From contig NC_052617.1 in assembly GCF_016545825.1 (NCBI RefSeq), positions 7,956,600-8,020,599 on the forward strand: a stretch of DNA of 64,000 nucleotides, written 5' to 3'. The translations under genes were made by a program, and so were the position numbers. The notes under the pieces were generated by a model. That model was not told the origin of the DNA, did no database searches, and saw only the letters and a list, made by a program, of their open reading frames with translations. The stretch's first letter is position 1. Each line of letters opens with the position of its first letter. The DNA comes from Eucalyptus grandis (Eukaryota > Streptophyta > Magnoliopsida > Myrtales > Myrtaceae). Shown here piece by piece: positions 1 through 11,351 of the stretch.

Positions 1-320
1 CTAATTTTAGCAAATCTAGGAAAATAAAGAAAATAAAAATTGCATTGGAACAAATAAAAGGAAAAAAAATGAAAAAATGGGGAAAATTGATTTGATTGAT
101 TATGCATGGAAAATTGGAATTCTGATGGATATTCAGATTTTGTTAAATGCAGAAGCAATTTAAAATTAAGTGAATAAGAGGCAAGAATTTTCACAAAACG
201 GAATAAATCGGAGTAAAATCGAGTTAATTGTGAAATCATGCTTTGATTTGCAGCTTTGATTTAATGCGACAGAAGATGGAAACTCGAAAAATGCCATAAC
301 AAAGCAGCCGTTCGAATTAG

Positions 321-330
321 TATAAAAGAG
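321..330 (+). promoter_or_regulatory. TATA box of the 5' LTR
   Basis: TATAAAAGAG lies 320 bases into the LTR and is conserved exactly at 8081-8090 in the 3' LTR. It is the best candidate for the retrotransposon promoter; transcription would begin about 30 bases downstream, defining the U3/R border. This is read from sequence only. Confidence 0.5.
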
Positions 331-802
331 AGCTTCATTTTTGTAACTAGAGGGGATTTTTCGAAAATGGAGAGCGAATCCGTTGAGCAGAAAAAAATTC
401 GTGCGTAAGAGAGTTCTAAAAAATTACAAAAGAAAGGAAGGGAAAATTCTTTTCTTTTTAGGTGAAAAGCTACATCTGCAGAAAGGGAATAGCAGCAGAG
501 AGAGCTCGTGTGAGGGGACGTGCTGCAGCAGTAAAAAAAAAAAAAAAGAAAGAAAGAAAAAGAAAAGGAAAAAGATGAAGCACTGTTCATCTCATTCGTG
601 AAGACTCCTCAGCCGGTGTCCACTGCCGCTCGACGCCCATAGCAACCGCCTGCTGTCCTCTGCGCCGGCCACCGCTCATCCCACCTCCACGGTCGCACCT
701 CAGCTCGTGCCAAAAACTCGACACCAGACTGCCGCTTCGAGCCTCCACCCGCGAGCCCGTGTCGAGTCGTCGCCCCCTGTTCCGCCCGCGACGCCGCCCG
801 CC

Positions 803-1020
803 GATCTCGCTGTGCTACCCGCGACCCAACACCACCGGAGCCCGCACCGCCGCCCGCCGATCTCGCTGTGCTACCCGCGACCCAACACCACCGGAGCCCG
901 CACCGCCGCCCGCCGATCTCGCTGTGCTGCCCGCGACCCAACACCACTGGAGCCCGCACCGCCGCCCGTCGATCTCGCTGTGCTGCCCGCGACGCAACGC
1001 CACTAGAGCCCGCACCGTCG
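803..1020 (+). repeat. 56-bp GC-rich minisatellite in the 5' LTR
   Basis: Four head-to-tail copies start at 803, 859, 915 and 971. Each contains GATCTCGCTGTGCT followed by CCCGCGACCCAAC and a GGAGCCCGCACCGCCG-like end. The matching place in the 3' LTR has three copies, so the number changed after the LTRs were made. The 56-bp period is not a multiple of three, so frames shift between copies, which argues against a coding role. Confidence 0.85.
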
Positions 1021-3011
1021 CCGTTCGCCTCCGCTCAGTGCCTGACAACCAGCCCCGCGCCCACGCCGCTGCTGCTCGCCTCATCCGCATATGCACCGGA
1101 GCCCAGACGCTGCGACGAAGCCCCTCTGCTCGCCTCCGCCCAACGCTCAGCCGTCGCCGCGCTGCTGTCCCTGCCATGACCCGACGCCACCGGAGCCTGC
1201 ACCGCCGCTGCTCGCCTTCGCTCGGCGCCCGACAGCCAGCCTCGCGCCCACGCCGCCGCTGCAAACCTCACCCGCGTCTGCACCAGCGCCTGTCGCCCGC
1301 GACCCTCCTCTGCTCCGACGCCGCAGCCTCCCCCGTGACGCCCCTCGCCGTCGCCCTGCTTCGCCGGAGTCCCTCGCCGGCAGCTACCCTTGCTGCTCTC
1401 GCCGGAGTCCGTTGCCGGCGAATCCCCTTACCGGAGCAACCATCATCTTTGCTTGGAAAAAAAGAAAAAAAAAAAAAGAAAACACATTAAGTAGTTTTTT
1501 TCTTTTAGTTTATTTTATTTTATTTTACTTTATCTTTTTTTAGTATAATTAGTCTTTAATATATGATTGGAAATTCTAACATATCACCCGATTCGCAACC
1601 GCGCCTGGGTGTTTTTTATTTCATCTATAAGGCTTTAGATGAAGTAATTAATCAAGCGGGAATAAAATTGATATTTTAATCTTTAAGGCTTAAGATCAAT
1701 TTATCGATTTTACTAGCGGAATGATGTGTGATATTTTTGATGATTTTAGATGATCTGTTTTATCCTAATTGTTTTAATTATCTTGAAATATGTTTGAGTT
1801 AGAATATTGCGTGCTTTAGGATCATTTGCATATTTAGACTAGACATTTTATTTATCATCAATTTTTGAAAATAAAAAAAAATGAATTTAGGATGTTAGAT
1901 TTTTGTTTCATTAGCTTAAATTGCATGTTTAATTATTTGACTTTTTTTTTTCGAAATTAATAAAACAAAAACACAAAAAAAACTCATCATGCATATGTCA
2001 TGTAGAATTAGGACATATTTTGTACGTCATTGCATATTAGGTTAAATTGCACTTAGTTTAATTTTAGATAATATTCTTTCTTAATTTATTATAATTTTAA
2101 GTATTTTTTTTAGATATATTGCATTTTAGGATTATTTAGGTTAAGATAATATTTTAGTTTAAATTAGGATTTGGCTCAACCTAATTCCTAATATAAATTA
2201 GATAGGATCTTAATCTAATTAGGTAATTTTCAGATTTCATCAAATTTCGAATTTCATGAAAAATACAAAAAATGTCATAGGCTAAATTAGTTTTAAAATG
2301 CATTCTTTTAGGAAGAAGAAAAAAAAAATGTCATATGCATGTCATTAGGGTTAGATTCATTGAAATGCATGTCATTTAGTATTTTTGCTAGGCTCATTTA
2401 ATTAGAAATTATATGTCATTAGAATTAGGTCATTTAGTTAATATTGCATTGCATATTGCATAATTTTCATTAATTAAGTGAAAATAAAAAAAAGAAAAAG
2501 AAATTGCGTATTAATTAGAAACCATATCTAGGGTTGTTGATGTGGATTTTAACTTAACATTGCAGATGCTTTCGTTACTTTGAGGTAAGTTTTTGCAATT
2601 TAATTATTGTTTATCTGGGTGTTAAATTGGTGGATTGTGCACCTGCATGATAACCTCGCATGTTAGGAAGATAAATTAAAATTAATTCAAGCTGTCTGCA
2701 AGATATTTTTTCAAAATAAAAAGGAAAGGTACCAAAAGGCGTTAGAAAAATCTAGCGTAACCAAGTCCCCGAACTCACAATCTCTAGTTCGTAGGATTAA
2801 AGTAAATCTCCTATTACTTTACTTGGGTCTCTAATCGACCCACCAAAATATAGATTAGTGGCGACTTCTAGATAAAATCTATCTGCATGTTAAGAATTTA
2901 AACCTGTTGCGAATTGGTATGGGCTTGGGAGAGCTCGAGTTAGGTCTAGGCTTAACAATCTATTTGTCAAACCCTAGGTGGTCCACACCCGAAAATTTGG
3001 TCGCGACAGCT

Positions 3012-3029
3012 TGGCGACTCCGCTGGGGA
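3012..3029 (+). other. Primer-binding site (tRNA-Arg type)
   Basis: TGGCGACTCCGCTGGGGA begins four bases after the 5' LTR end. Plant Ogre/Tat retrotransposons are known to prime minus-strand DNA synthesis from tRNA-Arg, and this 18-mer has that form. I could not align it to a tRNA set here. Confidence 0.7.
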
Positions 3030-4929
3030 CTTGTGTTAAAACACTTAATGGGCTTAGGCCAATTTCTTCTTTATGAAAATGTTTTTGTTTGGCAGCAAAG
3101 ATTCCGGGTACGTCCCTGAGATTTAAGGTGTTAAATGTTTTTGCAGATGGGGAGATATAAGGGGAGTAGTCTTTACTAACCCTTGTCTTGTAGGTTGGAG
3201 TTAGGGATGAATGTTTTAAATTCAAGTTATTGAAGTGTTGCTTGATTTAAACTGTTGTGCATGTCTTGCATTTAAACTACACTTTTGCACACAACCTACC
3301 ACCGGACCTGGGCCGCACTAGGACACTTAGGATGGTATTGAGTTGGATACGACTTCGACCGCGAGGCCGCATAGTAGAGGTTGCCCAACTCAATCCCGAA
3401 AGTTTTTCTTGGTGTCAAGAATGTTTACCTCTGCTCGCGAGGCTGCGTCGTATTGGGGTATCATTCTTGACTGAGCTGGAGTTAGGAGGACTTGACTTAG
3501 CCTGCGAGGCTGCAACTAAGTCATCCCACCCTTTTAACTCCATTTTGCTAAGCTGTCTATATAGAAATCGAGCCTCACACTTCATGCGTGTGTCTATGTG
3601 ATTGTCATCCCTTCTCGGTAAAAGTAAGTTGTCCGAATTTTCACTTCACAATTTTGCTTACTTCATCGCAATTTTCGTCGGTCCCTGACAAGGTTTCGCA
3701 TTAGTCTTGTTTTATTCCTTAGGGAAAACCGGCGTACTGTTCACTTTTGAGGTTTAAGATGATGTCGTATGGTCTCGGAAGAATGGGTCAAGGCATTCGA
3801 AATCCCACTGAAGCCCCTCAGAGGTCCCATTCTGCTGGATCAAGACATCATGGAAGAGGTGAAGAAAATTCTAGAGGACAAAGATAGGAAAGGCGGAACT
3901 TGTCACCTGACCAAGGGCGAGGAAGGCAAAATCCACTACCCCCAAACATTCACGAGACATTCCTCGGTCCTTTAAGAATAATACAGGATGAAGCGGAAGT
4001 GATAGACACTTTGGGGCAGCCTAGTGGGAAATTCGATTACTTGTTGAAATATTCGGCCCCTCAAGCTTTTTTATTTATCCTTGCAAGATAGTCCCTAATG
4101 GATGGGGTGGCATGGATGATCCGACACCTCCGGAGACTGAGAACCCTGATGATGAGCTGGAAGGAGTTGCAAGCTTATTTGACGACCTCATCATAGAAGT
4201 CATTGATGAAGGACCCCTGAAGAGATGGACCTTGGCCCACAAGAATAACTCTTTTATCTTGCTTTTGCACATTTCCCAGCGTGGGAATTTTTATTATTTT
4301 CTGAATGATGTTTTCAGTTTCTTCTTTCTTTTAGTAATTGAGTGTTGCATTTTTTTTTTTCCATTCAATAAATGTAATTGATTGATGAATTTCATTGAAA
4401 TTACAAATTTTATTTTGAGGGCATGATGAGGTATATCAAACCAGCCCGGTAATGATATCCAGCCGATAAAACAAAAGGAAAATCCAAGGAGAACTCTGAG
4501 GCTTGGGCTTCATCATGTTTTTTTTTATGTCCAAATGTTTAAAAATGCTTTTGCAAAGACTTTTCAAAGATTTAAAAAAAAAAGCCTTTCAAAAAAAAAA
4601 AAAATATACAGTTTACCACGTTTGTCTTTTGATTCATCTACTTCATGTTTTCAGAGACAATCTTGTAACAAGCAAAGGTGTGGAAATGGTCCAATCCAAT
4701 GCAACAAGTGCTGATAATGATGGTCCCGAAGACTCGATCAAAGACTCCATTGAAGTGTAGTATAGCTGGGAACAATATAAAAAGCCAAGGCTTTTACATC
4801 CGAGCAGATTGTCACTATTAATTTAAGTGACACTAAAGAAGCCAAGGAAATGAAAATTGGGGCAAATCTCCCCAACGATCTTGGGGGCAAGTTGAAATTG
4901 GGGCAAATCTCCCCAAAGATCCTGGGCGC
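3030..4929 (+). other. Degenerate leader/gag-protease zone of the retroelement
   Basis: This stretch lies between the primer site and the integrase remnant. It holds only short open stretches (for example 3769-3975, 3900-4091 and 4112-4381), with no zinc knuckle, protease DSG/DTG or reverse transcriptase motif. A Pro/Asp/Glu-rich stretch near 4110-4230 resembles the linker seen between gag and pol in Ogre-type elements, but that is a weak resemblance. At 4838-4920 a short motif containing TTGGGGCAAATCTCCCCAA occurs twice and is partly self-complementary. Confidence 0.4.
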
Positions 4930-5067
4930 AAGTTCGCACCAAATTACAGTGACCCATATGTGGTGAAGAAAGTGCTCCCTGGAGGTGTTTTGATTATGGC
5001 AGAAATGGATGGTCGTGAGTTTTCTAATCCTATTAACTCTAATGCTATCAAGAAGTATTATCCATGA
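4930..5067 (+). pseudogene. Integrase C-terminal remnant of a Ty3/gypsy polyprotein
   Basis: Forty-five open codons end in a TGA at 5065-5067. The peptide contains SDPYVVKKVLPGG and later EMDG, NPINSNAIKKYY, the pattern of the extreme C-terminus of plant Ty3/gypsy (Ogre/Tat) integrases, in which a small beta-barrel with GPY/F-like residues precedes a short NxDxxKKYY tail. Nothing upstream in this frame encodes the zinc finger or DDE core, so this is the 3' edge of a large internal deletion. It fixes the element's orientation as plus. The polyprotein tail call is fairly secure; the exact lineage is not. Confidence 0.65.
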
Positions 5068-6769
5068 TAGAATTTGCCATGTCATGTTTCAAACTGCAAG
5101 CATTTCTATGATGAATAAATTGCCTCAATGAGTTGAATTGTTCAAATTGGTTGCAATTCTTGCATGCTTTCCCTGATGAATTGCGTGAGATAAATTGAAT
5201 GTATCAAGTGGGATACTTTGGGATGACAAAAGGCAAGCCTTGTTCCATACATTGTTTTATACACTAACCCCAAGTGAGTCGTGTGAAAAATTCCATGCCC
5301 GCAAGGAAGAGGGCTATCTCGCAAAGGGTACGTCAACCAAGGTGATGAGAGGCATTCTTTTCTCTATCCCAAACACTACAGGTGATCCATTGCTCAACCC
5401 CTTTGAGCCCCATACACTTATGGAGATTCTTTTAAAATTACCCCTATCAAGGATCATCCCATACTGGGGCAAATTTAAAGTAAATGGTAGGAATCTTTTT
5501 GCTCACACTTGCATCAATCTTCGAGCATCGCTTTTGCAGTGCAACTTACGCGGTAATTCAAGTGCCTTAGGATGACGAAGAGCAGTTCTTTCTTTATCCT
5601 ACACACTTTTGACTATTGCATAGCCCACTTGAGCCTATAAATTCATTTCATGTTAAACCCAGTTGGTGATCATCCCCCACACTGGGGCAAGATGAAAGAC
5701 AATCATTCAAGTAGCATGGTCTAAAATGCTCATAAAAGAAAACTGTGTAAGTCCAAAGAGAAGTGCAAAATAGAGGCATGAAAAAGTAGTGTGCCTGGTA
5801 AAAGCAAGACCAATGCCCAAAAAGAAAAATCAAACACTGGTGTCGTATCCCTAACAAGATCGTACCCCAAAAAAAAAAAAAAAAAACTCTTAAAAGCTGT
5901 TGCAATGAATGGAGTTGTGATAAAAAAATCTTCGATAATGGAGAAGGAAAGTGGTGAAAATGTCAGGATGATCACCAACTTTAACCCCCCAAACACTTTT
6001 TTGAGCCTAATAATCATTTCATTTATCAACCCATGAGCCAAGCCTACGTTACGTCCCTTGCAAAAGTCTCTTCAGATTAGGGCACTTGAATTAACCTAGG
6101 GGTTCACATGTTTTAAGCATCGCTCAAAAAAGTGTGAGCAAGATTAGTTCTTTCTCATTTTGCAGGGTTCTTGACTTGTAAACCCAGAGATGATTATAGA
6201 ATATCACTATTTCTTTCAAAAGCCTTGACTCAAAGAGTCCCGTTTGTTAAGCCGTTGACCAGGCCCACATTACGGTCCTTGTTCAAGACCTCTCAGATTG
6301 GTAAGGTCGTATCACTTGCGAGATTGCACAAAACCTTGTTTGACATGACGACAGTGAGATAAGAGTGATTGCCAAAATCCTGCGTCAAAGGTCAGGATGA
6401 AACAACCATTTTGATAAGGATGAGAGAAAAGTCCTTTCAGACCAAAAGATCCCTCATTTGACACATCCATGACACTCATGTGTTTAGATTGGAATATTCT
6501 TTTGAGATATTTCCCAATGAAAATTAGGCGATGCAAGATTGATAGAAATCATCACGCATGAGCCTCATTTGAATTAATGCATGTCTATGAATGCATATTG
6601 CTTTTCCTATAATTGTGTTTTGCAGGAAACGTATCCCCGAGGAACAAAGTTGTCACCAGGTAAGTCTATCTCTATCCATACCTTAAATACTTGTCATTGT
6701 ATAGGTATTCCTTTTCAAGCACTGGCGCTCGATGGAGTCACCCCCCAAAGATTTTTCCCAGATTCATCA
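5068..6769 (+). other. 3' untranslated region of the retroelement
   Basis: There are no recognisable genes in these 1.7 kb. The phrase ACTGGGGCAA, with variants, recurs near 5464 and 5681, together with CCTTGTTC and TCTCAGATTGG phrases, suggesting old internal duplications. A run of 18 or more A residues sits near 5870. Open stretches here are short and unlike any family I know. Confidence 0.5.
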
Positions 6770-7515
6770 GGCGACCGTAGAATGGTACGGGTCCTGAAAA
6801 TGAATCCCAATTTAGGCGACCATAGAATGGTACGGGTCATAAAAATGAATCCCAGTTTAGGCAACGTAAAATGGTACGGGTCCTAGAAATGAATCCCGCC
6901 AGGCGACCGTAGAATGGTACGGGTCCTAGACGACACCTATTCGAGCGACCGTATAATGGTACGGGTCCTAGACGACACCTATTCAGGCGACTGTAGAATG
7001 GTACAGTCCCGGAAATGAATCCCAGTTTGGCGACCGTAAAATGGTACGGGTCCTAGACGACACTTACTTAGGCGACCGTAGAATGGTACGGGTCCTAGAC
7101 GACACTTACTTAGGCGACCGTAGAATGGTACGGGTCCTGAAAAATCATTTTTTCATCAAGGTGACCGTAGAATGGTACGGGTCCTAGACGACAGTTATTC
7201 AGGCAACTGTAGAATGGTACGGGTCCTAGAAATGAATCCCAGTTTAGGTGATCAGAATGGTACGGGTCCTAGACAACCTTAGTTCGGGCGACCGTAGAAT
7301 GGTACGGGTCTGGAAAACAGATTCCTATTTAGGCTACCATAGAATGGTACGAGTCCTAGACAACACTCGAGGCAACCGTAGAATGGTGCGGGTCTTGGAA
7401 AATCTTTTTTTATTTTCATTTAGGCGACCGTAGAATGGTACGGGTCTTGGGAAAGCAATCACTTTGCGAAGTTATGTTACTATTTTGGGCAACCGTAGAA
7501 TGGTACGAGTCTCGG
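6770..7515 (+). repeat. Tandem array, ~45-bp unit, about 17 copies
   Basis: The core GACCGTAGAATGGTACGGGT recurs about every 40-50 bases from 6774 to 7510; I counted 17 occurrences of ATGGTAC or a close variant. Spacers alternate among a few types, such as CCTAGACGACAC and a GAATCCCAGTTTAGG-like phrase. The array sits between the coding remnant and the 3' LTR, where Ogre-type retrotransposons are known to carry hypervariable tandem repeats. Unequal spacing and variable spacers rule out a simple microsatellite; the even core rules out chance. Confidence 0.95.
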
Positions 7516-8080
7516 GCATGTAACACCAATCTATCTTGAGTTACTCTACCATCCTCGAAGGTAAGTAATTCCAGGTAAGTTCCTTTATTATTTGCATTAA
7601 CATTTCCATGCATCATTTAAATTTCATTTTCAAATGGGATTCATTTTCCAAAAAAAAAAAAAAAAGTCACTCAAGTACATGTGCATGATTAACATTTAGG
7701 TCTCAACTCGTCTTTGAAGGCAACCTCTGAGCTCACCTTCAAAGAAAGGCAGTTATTGACACCTAATTTTAGCAAATCTAGGAAAATAAAGAAAATAAAA
7801 TTGCATTGGAACAAATAAAAGGAAAAAATGAAAAAATGGGGAAAATTGATTTGATTGATTATGCATGGAAAATTGGAATTCTGATGGATATTCAGATTTT
7901 GTTAAATGCAGAAGCAATTTAAAATCAAGTGAATAAGGGGCAAAAATTTTCACAAAACGGAATAAATCGGATCAAAATCGAGCTAATTGCGAAATCATGC
8001 TTCGATTTGCGAGCTTTCGATTTAATGTGAGAAGATGGAAACTCGAAAAATGCCATAACAAAGCAGCCGCTCGGAATTAA

Positions 8081-8090
8081 TATAAAAGAG
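8081..8090 (+). promoter_or_regulatory. TATA box of the 3' LTR
   Basis: TATAAAAGAG is identical in sequence and relative position to the box at 321-330 in the 5' LTR. In this copy it would drive read-out into the flanking DNA to the right. Confidence 0.45.
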
Positions 8091-8564
8091 AGCTTCATTT
8101 TTTGTAACTATAGGGGGATTTTTCGAAAAAATGGAGAGCGAATTCGTTGAGAAAAAAATTCGTGCGTGAGAGAGTTCTAAAAAAATACAAAAGAAGTGAA
8201 GGGAAAATTCTTTTCTTTTTTAGGTGAAAAGCTACATCTGCAGAAAGGGGATAGTAGCAGAGAGAGCTCGTGTGAGGGGACGTGCTGCAGCAGTAAAAAG
8301 AAAAAAAAGAAAGAAAGAAAAAGAAAAAGGAAAAAGATGAAGCACTGTTCATCTCCTTTGTGAAGACTCCTCAGCCGGTGTCCACTGCCGCTCGACGCCC
8401 GCAGCAACCGCCTGCTGTCCTCTGCGCCGGCCACCGCTCAGCCCACCTCCACGGTCGCACCTCAGCTCGTGCTGAAAGCTCGACACCAGACTGCCGCTCC
8501 GAGCCTCCACCCGCGAGCCTGTGTCGAGCCGTTGCCCCCTGTTCCTCCCGCGACGCCGCCTGCC

Positions 8565-8732
8565 AATCTCGCTATGCTACCCGCGACCCAACACCACCGG
8601 AGCCCGCACCGCCGCCTGCCGATCTCGCTGTGTTGCCTGCAACCTAACACCACCGGAGCCCGCATCGCCGCCCGCCGATCTCACTGTGCTGCCCGCGACC
8701 CAACGCCACTGGAGCCCGCACTGTCGCGGTTC
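8565..8732 (+). repeat. 56-bp GC-rich minisatellite in the 3' LTR
   Basis: Three copies start at 8565, 8621 and 8677. They are the counterpart of the four-copy block at 803-1020, and the copies are more diverged from one another than in the 5' LTR. Confidence 0.8.
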
Positions 8733-9359
8733 GCCTCCGCCCGATGCCCGACAACCAGCCTCGCGCCCACGCCTCTGCTGCTCGCCTCATCCGCATCTGC
8801 ACCGGAGCCCAGACGCCGCGACGAAGCCCCTCTGCTCGCCTCCGCCCAACGCTCAGTCGTTGCCGCGCTGCTGTCCCTGCCGCGACCCGACGCCACCGGA
8901 GCCTGCACCGCCGTTGCTCGCCTTCGCCCGGCGCCCGACAGCCAGCCTTGCGCTCACGCCGCCGCTACAAACCTCACCCGCGTCTGCACCAGCGCTCGTT
9001 GCCCGCGACCCTTCTCTGCTCCGACGCCGCAGCCTCGCCTGCGACGCCCCTCGCCGTCACCCTGCTTCGCCGGAGTCCCTCACCGGCAGCTACCCTTGCT
9101 GCTCTCGCCGGAGTTCGTTGCCGGCGAATCCTTTACCGGAGCAACCATCATCTTTGCTTGGAAAAAAAGAAAAAAAGAAAAAAAAGAAAACACATTAGGT
9201 AGTTTTTTTCTTTTTATTTTATTTTATTTTATTTTAGTTTTTTATAGTATAATTAGTCTTTAATATATGATTGGAAATTCCAACATATCATCTGATTCGA
9301 AACCGCGCCTGGATTTTTATTTCATCTATAAAGCTTTAGATGAAGTAATTAATCAAGCG

Positions 9360-9754
9360 AATAATATGCTTCCAGACTTATTCAACTATTTTTCCCATGT
9401 ACTGCTTTAGTGATTCTGGTCTCAAGCGACATGAGAGACTCTCTCACACGTCTGTTATCTTGACCACTGAGTTCGAACAGACTGCGGTCTCCCAGAATCA
9501 TGCAAATGGATGATGGCTATTTGTTGGCAAGCATGTTGCTGTCTCCATAGAATATAAACTTGTTTGCTGCTGGTCCATGAATGAACACCGTTGGTTTGCC
9601 AAAGAGAGTGAGCTTTGAGATTGGTCCATACTTCCTCACTCTTTCTCGGAGTCCATTCTTCTCTCGAGTTTGTCCTCATGGCTCCTCTTCTTCTCCAGCC
9701 TAATAGAAAGAGAACTGGTAGAAGAAAGAGAAGAAGAGTGATTAAAATGTTCAT
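9360..9754 (-). pseudogene. Captured cytochrome P450 5' fragment (CYP716-like)
   Basis: On the minus strand an ATG at 9754 opens a hydrophobic Leu-rich anchor (about 20 residues, including LLLFLLPVLFLLGW), as expected for an ER-anchored P450 N-terminus. After a frame change the peptide reads KYGPISKLTLFGKPT, then GPAANKFIF, then, beyond an in-frame TAG, MILGDRSLFELSG and RRVRESLMS, which match the N-terminal third of CYP716-type P450s (triterpene oxidases and relatives). The usual Pro-rich hinge and the PVIGE block are missing, and the piece ends at a stop near 9375. No haem-binding or oxygen-binding region is present. It is dead, lies antisense inside a retrotransposon LTR and is absent from the sister LTR. 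The family call rests on recognised phrases; the subfamily is less certain. Confidence 0.75.
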
Positions 9755-10085
9755 TGTTGTGGGTGTAATTATGTGTGTGTGGGTGTGGATTTGTGTGATG
9801 AGGGGAAAGCAAGAGAGTTATATAGCTCCAAGTTTTTTTTGTCAGTTACTGAACTAGTAAATTAGGTGGTTGATTCCTTCTGGAACACCGGATGTAGATT
9901 ACCATGTAGAGAATGCATCAACTTTGGTACAAGTCCAATTAAATAATGTGATTCTACCAATTTGTATAGTGTACCGGATGCTGTATCGAAAAATTGCGGT
10001 TGTGATAAAACAAATAGCATAAGACTGACCTACAGAGGAACATGTTTTATCCCAAGTGTATTTAGCGGAATATTACCTTATGATC
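9755..10085 (-). promoter_or_regulatory. Upstream region captured with the P450 fragment
   Basis: This foreign stretch lies upstream of the minus-strand P450 ATG. It contains TATATAA on the minus strand at 9818-9824, about 65 bases before the ATG, a plausible TATA box. It ends near a GCGGAAT shared with the undisturbed LTR, where the LTR alignment resumes. The capture therefore includes promoter and leader as well as coding sequence, which means genomic DNA rather than a spliced cDNA was copied. Confidence 0.5.
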
Positions 10086-11351
10086 TGAATGATGTGTGAT
10101 ATTTTCGATGATTTTAGATGATCTGTTTTATCTTAATTGTTTTAATTATCTTGAAATATGTTTGAGTTAGAATATTGCGTGCTTTAGGGCCATTTGCATA
10201 TTTAGACTAGACATTTTATTTATCATCAATTTTTGAAAATAAAAATAAAAAAATGAATTTAGGATGTTAGATTTTTGTTTCATTAGCTTAAATCTTTGTC
10301 TTTTCGAAATTAATAAAAAAAAAAACACAACAAAAAATCATCATGCATATGTCATGTAGAATTAGGGCATATTTTTGTACGTCATTGCATATTAGGGTTA
10401 AATTACACTTAGTTTAATTTTAGATAATATTCTTTCTTAATTTATTATAATCTTAAGTATTTTTTTAGATATATTGCATTTTAGGATTATTTAGGTTAAG
10501 ATAATATTTTAGCTTAAATTAGGATTTGGCTCAACCTAATTCTAATATAAATTAAATAGGATCTTAATCTAATTAGGTAATTTTCAGATTTCATCAAATT
10601 TCGAATTTCATGAAAAATACAAAAAATGTCATAGGCTAAATTAGTTTTAAAATGCATTCTTTTAGGAAGAAGAAAAATGTCATATGCATGTCATTAGGGT
10701 TAGATTCATTGAAATGCATGTTATTTAGTATTTTTGCTAGGCTCATTTAATTAGAAATTACATGTCATTAGAATTAGGTCATTTAGTTAATATTGCATTG
10801 CATATTGCATGATTTTCATTAATTAAGTGAAAATAAAAAAAAAGAAAAAGAAATTGCGTATTAATTAGAAACCATATCTAAGGTTGTTGATGTGGATTTT
10901 AACTTAACATTGCAGATGCTTTCGTTGCTTTGAGGTAAGTTTTTGCAATTTATTTATTGTTTATCTGGGTGTTAAATTGGTGGATTGCGCACCCGCATGA
11001 TAACCTTGCATGTTAGAAAGATAAATTAAAATCAATTCAAGCTGCCTGCAAGATATTTTTTCAAAATAAAAAGGAAAGGTACCGAAAGGGCGTTAGAGAA
11101 ATCTAGCGTAACCAAGTCCCCGAACTCACAATCTCTGGTTCATAGGAGTAAAGTAAATCTCCCATTACTTTACTTGGGTTTCTAATCGACCCACCAAAAA
11201 ATAGATTAGTGGCAACTCCTAGATAAAATCTATCTGCATGTTAAGAATTTAAACCTAAGTCGCGAATTGGTATGGGGCTTGGAGAGCCCGAGTTAGGTTT
11301 ATGCTTAACAATCCATTAGCGTGGTCCACACCCGAAAATTAGGTCGCGACA

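Larger units (their letters stand above)
1..3008 (+). repeat. 5' LTR of the Ogre-like element
   Basis: This stretch aligns over its whole length with 7757-11351, apart from the replacement at about 9360-10085. It lacks only the first six bases (TGACAC) because the window starts there. The order is: an AT-rich U3 with a TATA box at 321-330, a purine-rich stretch (430-580), a GC-rich island (600-1440) with a 56-bp minisatellite, then a long AT-rich tail rich in GTCATTAG-like motifs, ending GGTCGCGACA. The reading frames in the GC island are low-complexity Arg/Pro/His translations and differ between the two LTRs, so I do not treat them as genes. Confidence 0.9.
1..11351 (+). mobile_element. Non-autonomous Ty3/gypsy (Ogre/Tat-like) LTR retrotransposon
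   Basis: Two long direct repeats (1-3008 and 7757-11351) flank a 4.7 kb internal region. The 3' copy begins TGACACC and ends GCGACA, giving the canonical TG...CA ends; the window opens about six bases inside the 5' copy. Directly after the 5' LTR is a primer-binding site of the tRNA-Arg type used by plant Ogre/Tat elements. Internally only the last 45 codons of an integrase-like polyprotein are readable, followed by a long untranslated part with a tandem array, as is known for Ogre-type 3' regions. No gag, reverse transcriptase or RNase H reading frame survives, so movement would need proteins from elsewhere. The left target-site duplication lies outside the window and cannot be checked. The superfamily call rests on the primer site, the integrase tail and the array; the lineage is inference. 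Confidence 0.85.
7757..11351 (+). repeat. 3' LTR of the Ogre-like element
   Basis: The LTR begins TGACACCTAATTTTAGC directly after a purine-rich stretch (AAAGAAAGGCAG) that may be the polypurine tract, and ends GGTCGCGACA. It matches the 5' LTR closely, with scattered substitutions and small indels, so the insertion is not very recent. It differs by a 56-bp repeat count of three instead of four and by replacement of about 60 bases with about 725 bases of foreign DNA at 9360-10085. Confidence 0.9.

Noticed and set aside
707..1543. Long Arg/Pro/His-rich reading frames in the LTR GC island
   Set aside because: They come from a 56-bp repeat read in shifting frames, exist in several overlapping frames at once, and are not preserved between the two LTRs.
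6770..7515. CRISPR-like array (short core repeated with spacers)
   Set aside because: Spacers are themselves repeated and similar, units vary in length and core sequence, there are no cas genes, and the DNA is a plant retrotransposon 3' region where tandem repeats are usual.
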